The translations under genes and the position numbers were made by a program. DNA of 18,223 bases, from positions 1-18,223 of the forward strand of contig CATXTS010000027.1 of assembly GCA_958402495.1 (NCBI GenBank), in the 5' to 3' direction. Positions 12,623 to 18,223 of this stretch are shown one piece after another (positions within the stretch are counted from its first letter, which is position 1; each line of letters begins with the position of its first letter). The DNA comes from an uncultured Clostridiaceae bacterium (lineage in GTDB: Bacteria; Bacillota; Clostridia; TANB77; CAG-508). The notes beneath the pieces were generated by a model. It worked only from the letters and a program-made list of their open reading frames with translations, made no database searches and was not told where the DNA came from.

Positions 12623-13609
12623 TTATTCTAATATCGTACCTGCTTGCACTGGATTACCTCTTAAAAAATCTGTTACAGGCATTCTTTTTGCATTTTCTCC
12701 TTGCACTTCTATGATTTGTATAATTCCTCCATTGGCTTTTACAAATAATCCTTTTTTATCTGAAGAAAATAGTATGGTACCTGGCATTAAGTCAGATAAT
12801 TTATAACTATATTCTTGTAGTTCTGGAAATAAAGTAAGTAATTGTTCTTCTTCTATTATCTTTGCTTTCCATATTTTTAACTTTTTACCATTTAAAAAAC
12901 TATAAGCTCCCATAATAGGGTCTAGTCCTCTAATTAAATTATGAATTTGTTTGGCTTCTTGCTTTTCCCAATCTATTTTTGCTATTTCCTTCTCCAACAT
13001 AGGTGCCATTGTAAAATCTTCTCCCTGTTTTATACGTGGTGCTGTTTTATTTTGTATTTGTTCTAATGTCTTAATTAACAAATTGGCCCCAATTGTTGAT
13101 AATCTATTCCATAATTCACCAGTTGTTTCTTCTTCTGCAATGGTTACTTCTTCTTTTAAAATAATATCTCCTGTATCCATGCCAACATCCATATACATGG
13201 TGGTAACACCAGTTGTTTTTTCTCCATTTAGAATAGCCCATTGAATTGGTGCTGCTCCCCTATATTTAGGTAATAAAGAAGCATGTACATTAATACAACC
13301 TAATGTTGGAATGTTTAAAATTTCCTCAGGCAAAATTTTTCCATAGGCAACTACACAGATAAAATCTGGTTTTAACTTTTCCATCTCTTCTATAAACTCT
13401 AGATTTTTTCTAACCTTTAGAGGTTGATACACACTTAATCCTTTTTCCAAAGCATATGTTTTTACAGGAGAGGCAATCATTTTCATTCCTCTGCCTTTTG
13501 GCTTATCTGGATTGGTAACTACTGCTATAATCTCATGTCCCGCTTCATACAAGTTTTTTAAAGATTGTGCTGCAAAATCGGGTGTCCCCATAAAAATTAC
13601 TCTTGCCAT
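12623..13609 (-). CDS. fmt: Methionyl-tRNA formyltransferase
   Basis: A 328-residue enzyme, slightly longer than typical (about 310-315). It moves the formyl group of 10-formyl-THF to Met-tRNA(fMet) for translation initiation. The N-terminal Rossmann-like domain opens RVIFMGTPDFA (3-13). The catalytic residues are Asn107, His109 and Asp145, in INVHASLLPKYRGAAPIQW and VGMDTGDII. Loop residues NPDKPKGRGMK (33-43) are also conserved. The C-terminal OB-like domain starts near residue 205 (LIRGLDPIMGAYSFLNGKKLKIW). def lies 5 bases upstream, and the fmt ribosome site (GAGGAG) is inside the end of def, so the two are translated from one message. Confidence 0.98.
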   Translation of the reverse strand: MARVIFMGTPDFAAQSLKNLYEAGHEIIAVVTNPDKPKGRGMKMIASPVKTYALEKGLSVYQPLKVRKNLEFIEEMEKLKPDFICVVAYGKILPEEILNIPTLGCINVHASLLPKYRGAAPIQWAILNGEKTTGVTTMYMDVGMDTGDIILKEEVTIAEEETTGELWNRLSTIGANLLIKTLEQIQNKTAPRIKQGEDFTMAPMLEKEIAKIDWEKQEAKQIHNLIRGLDPIMGAYSFLNGKKLKIWKAKIIEEEQLLTLFPELQEYSYKLSDLMPGTILFSSDKKGLFVKANGGIIQIIEVQGENAKRMPVTDFLRGNPVQAGTILE

Positions 13610-13614
13610 TTATC

Positions 13615-14100
13615 TTAATTCTCCTCACTATTTGGTTCTACATATTCCATTGTTCCTGGAATCATTTTATCTAAGTAAACAATTCCCTCCAAATGATCTA
13701 TCTCATGGCTTAATGCTTGTGCTAACAATTCTTTTCCATGAATTTTTATCTTTTTTCCATTTTCATCTAATGCTTCTACGGTTACATCAGCTGGTCTAAT
13801 CACTCTAACATATTTGTTAGGAAAACTTAGACAACCTTCTTCTACTTCTTGTTCCCCTTTTTGTTTGATTATAACTGGGTTTATTAGCTTCATAGGTCCT
13901 TTTCCATCATATAAATCAATTACCACTAGTCTTTTTAAAATTCCCACTTGCACGGCTGCTAATCCCACACCATTATACTTATGCAAAGTCTCTACCATAT
14001 CGTCTAAAATTTCTCTAATTTTATCATCTATTACCTCTACTGGTCTTGCTTTTTTTCTTAAAATTTCGTCTCCTTCTTCTCTTATAATTCTAACTGCCAT
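13615..14100 (-). CDS. def: Peptide deformylase
   Basis: A 161-residue metalloenzyme that removes the N-formyl group from nascent proteins. All three motifs are present: GVGLAAVQVG (44-53), EEGCLSFP (88-94, metal ligand Cys90), and QALSHEIDHLEG (128-139, metal ligands His132 and His136, catalytic Glu133). The first motif has Val50 where most homologues have Pro; the essential Gln51 is kept. The length fits the short type 1 class common in Clostridia. The ribosome site AAAGGAAG precedes the ATG at 14100. It lies between priA (25-base gap) and fmt (5-base gap), the common priA-def-fmt order. Confidence 0.98.
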   Translation of the reverse strand: MAVRIIREEGDEILRKKARPVEVIDDKIREILDDMVETLHKYNGVGLAAVQVGILKRLVVIDLYDGKGPMKLINPVIIKQKGEQEVEEGCLSFPNKYVRVIRPADVTVEALDENGKKIKIHGKELLAQALSHEIDHLEGIVYLDKMIPGTMEYVEPNSEEN

Positions 14101-14125
14101 TTTCTACTTCCTTTCTCTTCACATT

Positions 14126-16372
14126 TTATAACATATTCGTTGGGTTAATATCTATACTTAATCTCATCTCTTCTTTTGTATGTATAAGAACCTCTTCTTG
14201 CATATCTTGCAATAGGTGGTTTATTGACTCATTATAAATACATTTAATAATCATACGCCAGCGATATTTATTTTTAATTTTATCAATCGGTGCTGGTACT
14301 GGCTTATATAGTAGTATACCTATTTTTTCTTGAATTACTCTTCTTTTTAAATAAGCATGCATACGATTAATAAACTCTATCACTGTATTTTCTTCTTTTC
14401 CGTTTACTCCAATTACTATTATATCGCAAAAAGGTGGATATTTCAACTGTTTTCTAAGCATGATTTCGGTTTCATAAAATGGTTTATAATCTTGTTGTTT
14501 TGCATAGGTAACAGCTATATTGTCAGGGTCATAAGTTTGAATGTATACCTTTCCTGGTAAGCTTTCTCTTCCTGCTCTGCCTGCAACTTGCGTTAGAATT
14601 TGAAAGGTTTTTTCATTGGCTCTATAATCTTCTATATGTAAGCTCGTATCTGCGGCAATAACCCCTACTAATGTTACATTTGGGAAATGATGTCCTTTTA
14701 CTACCATTTGTGTTCCAATTAAGATGTCGATATTTTCCTCTTTAAAGCGATTTAAAATATCTTCATGTGCATTTTTCTTCGTAACGGTATCCATATCCAT
14801 GCGTATGGTTGAAGCATTTGGGAATAGCTTCTGAATTTCTGCTTCTAATTTTTGTGTTCCTGTACCAAAATATCGTATATGCTTGCTTTGACATACAGGG
14901 CAAATTTGCATCGGCTTTTCTTCATATCCACAATAATGACATTTTAATTTATTTTGTTTTAAATGATAAGTTAAAGTAATATCACAGTTTTTACATTTAG
15001 CTGTATAGCCACAATCTCTACACATGATAAAGGTAGAATACCCTCTTCTATTTAGAAATAAAATCGTTTGATGGTGATTTTGTATATTTTCCTCTATAGC
15101 ACTATAGAGTTTTCTACTTAACATCGAACGATTTCCATTGGCTAATTCTTCTCTTAAGTCTACGATTTCTACTTCTGGTAATGGTGCATGATTGGCTCTT
15201 TTAGTTAATTCTAATAACTCTACTTCTCCTTTTTGTGCTCGATAGTAGGTTCCTATATCTGGTGTTGCACTGCCTAATACCAATGGGATTTGCTTCATAT
15301 TGGCTAATTTTCTTGCAACTTCTTTAGCTTCATATCTAGGAGACATTTCTGATTTATAAGAACTATCATGCTCTTCATCTATAATGATTAGTCTTAAATC
15401 TTGTACTGGTGCAAATAAGGCAGAACGTGCTCCTATAATAATTTTGGCTTTTCCTTCTTGAATACGATGCCATGCATCATACCTTTCTCCAATGGATAAC
15501 TTACTATGTAAAACCGCAATTTGTTCTTCCCCAAAACGACTAATAAACCTATCTACCATTTGTGGTGTCAAAGAAATTTCTGGCACTAATAAAATACTAC
15601 TGCCTCCTAGATGTAAGGCTTTCTCTATAGCTTGCATATAAATTTCTGTTTTACCAGAACCTGTAACACCAAAAATTAAAAATTCTGCTTGCATATGGTC
15701 TTCTATCATTTCTTCTATCTCATCATAGGCTTTTTGTTGTTCTGGTGTAAAGGTTAATTTTTCTTTTCTTTGTATAACTTTATGCATAAAAGGATTGCGT
15801 ATCACCTGCTTTTCTTTAATGGCTACATATCCGTTTTTCTCTAATGTTTTAATGACTGCTTTCGAAGTATCTGTAAATAAGGCTAGTTCCGTTATATCGG
15901 TCTCACCATTTTCTATTAAAAATCTTAAAAGACGTATTTGTTTTTCAGATTTTATGTTTCCACTTTCTATTTCAAATTCTATCTGCTCTACTTCTTTTCT
16001 TAAATCTACAAAATTAGAAGTTTTTTCTTTCATTCTATTTTCTATGATATTCGTAGTCGTTCCTGGTGGTAACATAAGTTTAATAGCATCTGATAAATGG
16101 CAAAAATATCGTTTAGCTATCCATTTAGCTAACATGACTTGTTCTTCTTTTAAAAAATTCCCTAGTTCTACTTTTTCAATTGGTTTTGTTCGATAAGGAG
16201 ATGTTTCTTTTAGCCCAATAACAAATCCTTCTTCTAATTGTTTTCTTCTTCCAAAAGACACCAAAACACGACTTCCTATAGTGACTTGTTCTAACATTTG
16301 CTCTGGCACATTATAATCAAAAGTTCTATCTAAGTCTTTTGTATGACTATTTAGTATAATTTCTGCTATCAT
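14126..16372 (-). CDS. priA: Primosomal replication restart helicase PriA
   Basis: A 748-residue superfamily 2 helicase that recognises stalled forks and reloads the replisome. The N-terminal 3' DNA-binding and winged-helix regions occupy about 1-200. The helicase core has Walker A GVTGSGKT (235-242), DEEH box IIDEEHDSSYK (330-340) and GSATPD (367-372). The eight-Cys zinc region spans Cys451-494 (CRDCGYTAKCKNC, CHYCGYEEKP, CPVC). Motif V/VI-like blocks are GTQMVVKGHHFPNVTLVG and TQVAGRAGRESLPG. A start at 16372 follows AAAGGATGCC. It has its own promoter, then def and fmt downstream in the same direction. Confidence 0.98.
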   Translation of the reverse strand: MIAEIILNSHTKDLDRTFDYNVPEQMLEQVTIGSRVLVSFGRRKQLEEGFVIGLKETSPYRTKPIEKVELGNFLKEEQVMLAKWIAKRYFCHLSDAIKLMLPPGTTTNIIENRMKEKTSNFVDLRKEVEQIEFEIESGNIKSEKQIRLLRFLIENGETDITELALFTDTSKAVIKTLEKNGYVAIKEKQVIRNPFMHKVIQRKEKLTFTPEQQKAYDEIEEMIEDHMQAEFLIFGVTGSGKTEIYMQAIEKALHLGGSSILLVPEISLTPQMVDRFISRFGEEQIAVLHSKLSIGERYDAWHRIQEGKAKIIIGARSALFAPVQDLRLIIIDEEHDSSYKSEMSPRYEAKEVARKLANMKQIPLVLGSATPDIGTYYRAQKGEVELLELTKRANHAPLPEVEIVDLREELANGNRSMLSRKLYSAIEENIQNHHQTILFLNRRGYSTFIMCRDCGYTAKCKNCDITLTYHLKQNKLKCHYCGYEEKPMQICPVCQSKHIRYFGTGTQKLEAEIQKLFPNASTIRMDMDTVTKKNAHEDILNRFKEENIDILIGTQMVVKGHHFPNVTLVGVIAADTSLHIEDYRANEKTFQILTQVAGRAGRESLPGKVYIQTYDPDNIAVTYAKQQDYKPFYETEIMLRKQLKYPPFCDIIVIGVNGKEENTVIEFINRMHAYLKRRVIQEKIGILLYKPVPAPIDKIKNKYRWRMIIKCIYNESINHLLQDMQEEVLIHTKEEMRLSIDINPTNML

Positions 16373-16402
16373 TTTGGCATCCTTTCTTTTTTCATTTATA
16401 TT

Positions 16403-16431
16403 AGTATATCAAAAAAACATTTTTTTCACAA
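16403..16431 (-). promoter_or_regulatory. priA-def-fmt promoter
   Basis: TTGTGA (16431-16426) and TATACT (16408-16403) on the minus strand with a 17-base spacer made of an A run and a T run. It begins right after the terminator of the upstream gene and is about 31 bases before the priA start. Confidence 0.75.
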
Positions 16432-16438
16432 TAGAAAA

Positions 16439-16486
16439 CCAAAGACGTTTAGAGTTTCTTATCAAAGATTCTCTAAACGTCCTTGG
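16439..16486 (-). terminator. Terminator of the two-repeat 119-residue gene
   Basis: An 11-bp perfect stem, GACGTTTAGAG (16444-16454) / CTCTAAACGTC (16471-16481), with an outer CCAA / TTGG extension, followed on the minus strand by a T-rich tail (TTTTC). It begins 2 bases after the stop codon and separates this gene from priA. Confidence 0.9.
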
Positions 16487-16487
16487 G

Positions 16488-16847
16488 TCACTCAGCATAC
16501 CAGTATAAAACTGGCTGTTTAACTCTTAATTTCAAGCTTCCATATATACGTCTCAGTTCAGTCATGCTATTGATTTCATCTTCATGCCCATTCTCATCAA
16601 CGTAATATATCAGTTCATAATCACTTAAGAGTTCCAATGCCTCTTCATACGAAACTGCAATCGCCTCTTCAGGGACTTGGAATTCTTTTATGAATAAATC
16701 TATTTGAAGAATTCCATTTTCCTGTAGTCTTTTCAACTGCTCTAAATCAGAAATAGTTTTTAGTATCATAACTTCCCGACCATTCTGATTATAGACCCAG
16801 TCTCCTTTTTGAAGCTTCTTTTGGGCCTCATCATATGTAATTCTCAT
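16488..16847 (-). CDS. Protein of unknown function made of two tandem repeats, 119 residues
   Basis: I do not recognise this protein. The ATG at 16847 (MRITYDEAQ) is chosen because it has a ribosome site (GGAGGAG) at normal spacing; a GTG six bases earlier would be almost on top of that site. The sequence contains an internal duplication. Residues 3-54 (ITYDEAQKKLQ..., VYNQNGREVMILKTISDLEQL) align with 65-119 (VSYEEALELLS..., IYYVDENGHEDEINSMTEL). The shared pattern is (I/V)(T/S)Y(D/E)EA...L....(V/I)Y...NG.E..I.....L..L. There is no signal peptide or membrane segment, so it is probably cytoplasmic. It has a perfect sigma-A-type promoter and a strong terminator of its own, and about 36% G+C, somewhat above neighbouring priA. 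Confidence 0.83.
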   Translation of the reverse strand: MRITYDEAQKKLQKGDWVYNQNGREVMILKTISDLEQLKRLQENGILQIDLFIKEFQVPEEAIAVSYEEALELLSDYELIYYVDENGHEDEINSMTELRRIYGSLKLRVKQPVLYWYAE

Positions 16848-16894
16848 AACCACTCCTCCATTTGGCAGAGATTTTGTTACCGGTTACATAATGT

Positions 16895-16923
16895 ATTATA
16901 TTCTTTTTTCAGTCTTATGTCAA
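16895..16923 (-). promoter_or_regulatory. Consensus sigma-A promoter for the two-repeat gene
   Basis: A perfect TTGACA (16923-16918) and a perfect TATAAT (16900-16895) on the minus strand with exactly 17 bases between them, about 48 bases before the ATG. This predicts high expression unless repressed. A TTACCGGTTAC stretch lies just downstream (around 16876-16887) and includes a short palindrome, ACCGGT. Confidence 0.88.
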
Positions 16924-16996
16924 TACAATCAAGTCTAATTTGGTAATTATTTACATATTCTTATAAGAAAACTTTTCTAAGCACTAATATCTTCTC

Positions 16997-17061
16997 TTAA
17001 TCTATACTTTTTTAGATTAAATGAAGAGAGAGACTAGCAGTGTACACATCGCTATTCTCTC
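16997..17061 (-). terminator. Hairpin pair downstream of the Cys-rich small gene
   Basis: Two hairpins follow the stop codon at 17075 on the minus strand. One pairs GAGAGA + TAGC with GCTA + TCTCTC (17028-17061). The other pairs TTAATCTA with TAGATTAA (16997-17020). Neither has a long T run directly after it, so the terminator call is tentative. The rest of 16854-17074 holds only the promoter of the next gene. Confidence 0.5.
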
Positions 17062-17074
17062 CCCTCTGTGGAAC

Positions 17075-17272
17075 TTATTTAGTTAAATAGGCCTTGGGTC
17101 TTTCTTTCTTGGGTATTACTGTCATGCGTTCTGTTGAAGACGAATGCGCCCTTTTGTATTTGCTACACTTGGCTGCACAATCGTTGCGCAAACATCCATT
17201 TTCCATGATAAATCCACTTCCATTACAGTTCGCTTCGCTACCCATAGGGCATACATACTTAGTACTAAACAT
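17075..17272 (-). CDS. Small Cys-rich protein, 65 residues, unknown function
   Basis: I do not recognise this gene. The frame is supported by a strong AGGAGG site 6 bases before the ATG at 17272, by a consensus-like promoter, and by its non-random composition. The N-terminal half has five Cys, in CPMGSEANC and CLRNDCAAKC (Cys8, 16, 27, 32, 36), which could bind zinc or form disulphides. The C-terminal half is basic and free of Cys (YKRAHSSSTERMTVIPKKERPK). There is no hydrophobic signal. G+C is about 43% in the first 100 bases, well above the flanking DNA, suggesting a different origin or selection. It lies between two other orphan genes. Confidence 0.75.
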   Translation of the reverse strand: MFSTKYVCPMGSEANCNGSGFIMENGCLRNDCAAKCSKYKRAHSSSTERMTVIPKKERPKAYLTK

Positions 17273-17318
17273 AACGTTCCTCCTATTTTTCGCTCTTAGC
17301 GTTTTTTGGTTATACTAT

Positions 17319-17347
17319 ATTATAACACGATTACATAATATTTTCAA
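17319..17347 (-). promoter_or_regulatory. Promoter of the Cys-rich small gene
   Basis: TTGAAA (17347-17342) and a perfect TATAAT (17324-17319) on the minus strand with a 17-base spacer, about 47 bases before the ATG at 17272. It is divergent from the promoter at 17396-17424. Confidence 0.8.
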
Positions 17348-17395
17348 CCTATCCTTTTCAATTTAATTATTTTGTACAGCAATAACCATCTCTAT

Positions 17396-17424
17396 TTGAC
17401 ATTTTTCTTACATTATGTTATCAT
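17396..17424 (+). promoter_or_regulatory. Promoter of the 70-residue plus-strand gene
   Basis: A perfect TTGACA (17396-17401) and TATCAT (17419-17424) with a 17-base spacer, about 51 bases before the ATG at 17476. Confidence 0.78.
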
Positions 17425-17475
17425 GAAAAAGTTGTCTTATGACACAATATCATATATAAAGGAGAAGACAAAAAG

Positions 17476-17688
17476 ATGTATTTGGAAACCAAGAAAGGGA
17501 CTTGGTTTATATCCAATTGTCCCACAGAATTGACCGAAAAACAAAAGAAGGAATTAAAAGAATTATTAGAAATTCCTTCTTTTAAAAAGGAAGCTATTTA
17601 TGGAATACTAGATATTCCTTCTTCAGAATGGTTCTTCATATTAGATTTTGAAGAAAAAAGTATTTCTTTTTTCAAGAAGAATAGTTAA
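17476..17688 (+). CDS. Small protein of unknown function, 70 residues
   Basis: I do not recognise this protein. Support comes from a promoter at 17396-17424, a ribosome site (AAAGGAGA) about 11 bases before the ATG, and a strong terminator right after the stop. The product begins MYLETKKGTWFISNCP. A Lys/Glu-rich helix follows (TEKQKKELKELLEIPSFKKE, about 20-39), then aromatic-rich strands (EWFFILDFEEKSISFFKK). There is no signal peptide or membrane segment. It runs opposite to the surrounding genes and converges on gmk. Confidence 0.78.
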   Translation: MYLETKKGTWFISNCPTELTEKQKKELKELLEIPSFKKEAIYGILDIPSSEWFFILDFEEKSISFFKKNS

Positions 17689-17706
17689 AACTTCATATTG
17701 TCTTCA

Positions 17707-17739
17707 AAAAGGGTGGCCTGCAATTTAGACCACCCTTTT
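17707..17739. terminator. Bidirectional terminator between the 70-residue gene and gmk
   Basis: A 10-bp perfect stem, AAAAGGGTGG (17707-17716) / CCACCCTTTT (17730-17739), with A and T runs on both sides, between converging genes. Confidence 0.93.
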
Positions 17740-17745
17740 CCATTT

Positions 17746-18223
17746 TTAGAATTCTGCTTCTTTTAATGCATATTCATTTTCAATAATCGTAGAAATAATT
17801 TGTACACTTTTCTCTAAGTCATTATTTTTAATCACATAATCATACATATCAATTCTTGATTCTTCATAATCAAAACGATTTAATCGCAGTTGTATTTCCT
17901 TAATACTTGGTTTATCAATCCTTTTTTCTAACCTTTTCATTAAAATTTCTTTTGGTACACGTAAAAATATAGTAACGACTTTTGTATCTTCTCTTAATAA
18001 ATTAATTAAGTTTTCTACACCATTAACATCAATATCTTTCACAATAATTTTTCCACTAGCAATTTTTTGGCTCATTAATTTACGAGAAGTTCCATAATAA
18101 TGCTCATGGTGTACATTATACTCATATAATTCATTATCTTTAATCATTCTCTCAAATTCCTGGGTTGTAACAAAATTGTAAGTTTCTCCTGGTATATCCC
18201 CTTCTCTTGGTGGTCTATCTGTA
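17746..18223 (-). CDS. gmk: Guanylate kinase, N-terminus cut by window edge
   Basis: The frame extends past the internal ATG at 18147 to the window end, giving about 158 residues without a start codon. The visible part opens with TDRPPREGDIPGETYNFVT followed by EFERMI, the GMP-binding region of guanylate kinases (Arg residues of TTRxPRxGE, and Tyr-x-Phe-Val). VHHEHYYGTSRKL and IIVKDIDVNGVENLI follow; the latter is the usual DxQGA region with Asn instead of Gln. VVTIFLRVPKEILMKRLEKR covers the lid, and YDYVIKNNDLEKSV the end. The enzyme makes GDP from GMP with ATP. The P-loop lies beyond the window. It converges on the 70-residue gene and shares its terminator. In many Firmicutes rpoZ and coaBC follow gmk; here neither does. 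Confidence 0.94.
   Translation of the reverse strand, partial: TDRPPREGDIPGETYNFVTTQEFERMIKDNELYEYNVHHEHYYGTSRKLMSQKIASGKIIVKDIDVNGVENLINLLREDTKVVTIFLRVPKEILMKRLEKRIDKPSIKEIQLRLNRFDYEESRIDMYDYVIKNNDLEKSVQIISTIIENEYALKEAEF

Noticed and set aside
13580..13596. GGTGTCCCCAT inside fmt as another copy of the GGGGAC repeat
   Set aside because: It encodes the conserved MGTPDF motif of Fmt and has no TAAAC/GTTTA arms.
16848..16853. GTG start two codons before the ATG of the two-repeat gene
   Set aside because: The GTG is directly against the GGAGGA ribosome site, too close for initiation; the ATG at 16847 has normal spacing.
17430..17446. Imperfect dyad TTGTCTTATGACACAA downstream of the 17396 promoter as an operator
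   Set aside because: Only the outer TTGT/ACAA bases pair; this is too weak to call without other copies.

Overview
The window looks like a chromosomal segment of a low-GC Firmicute, most likely a clostridial-type anaerobe. The DNA is A+T rich. Its genes have strong AGGAGG-type ribosome sites and sigma-A-type promoters. It carries a tRNA-Phe T-box, a CIRCE operator, a Gls24/AmaP/DUF2273 cluster, and the Firmicutes-style orders def-fmt and nusB-xseA-xseB. Almost everything is on the minus strand, so transcription mostly runs from high to low coordinates.

From right to left: a guanylate kinase gene (gmk, cut by the window end) meets a small plus-strand gene of unknown function across a shared terminator. 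Two further unrecognised genes follow, a 65-residue Cys-rich protein and a 119-residue protein built of two repeats. Next comes priA-def-fmt: replication restart helicase, peptide deformylase and Met-tRNA formyltransferase. fmt converges on a plus-strand gene (11935-12564) for a probable beta-helix protein with its own promoter and terminator. Divergent from that gene is the cluster gls24-amaP-DUF2273-nusB-xseA-(membrane protein)-xseB-yuiD-like. After it come fhs, a solitary Y1/HUH transposase (RAYT-like), groES-groEL under a variant CIRCE operator, an unrecognised 256-residue gene, and pheS-pheT under a Phe T-box.

The most interesting signal is a family of near-palindromic 31-bp intergenic repeats, with TAAACAA/TTGTTTA arms around a GGGGACGG core. 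There are four copies at 285-315, 4376-4406, 5686-5716 and 7403-7445. They surround the RAYT-like gene at 4839-5609, and the orientation of the G-rich core flips across that gene. Two copies contain the stop codon of the adjacent housekeeping gene (pheS and fhs), one touches the groEL ribosome site, and one forms a terminator-like hairpin. This resembles a REP/RAYT system in a Firmicute.

Functional links: Fhs makes 10-formyl-THF, Fmt uses it to formylate Met-tRNA, and Def later releases the formyl group as formate. XseA and XseB form exonuclease VII. GroES and GroEL form the chaperonin. PheS and PheT form one synthetase. Several orphan genes with visibly higher G+C and private promoters and terminators sit at the seams between the housekeeping operons.
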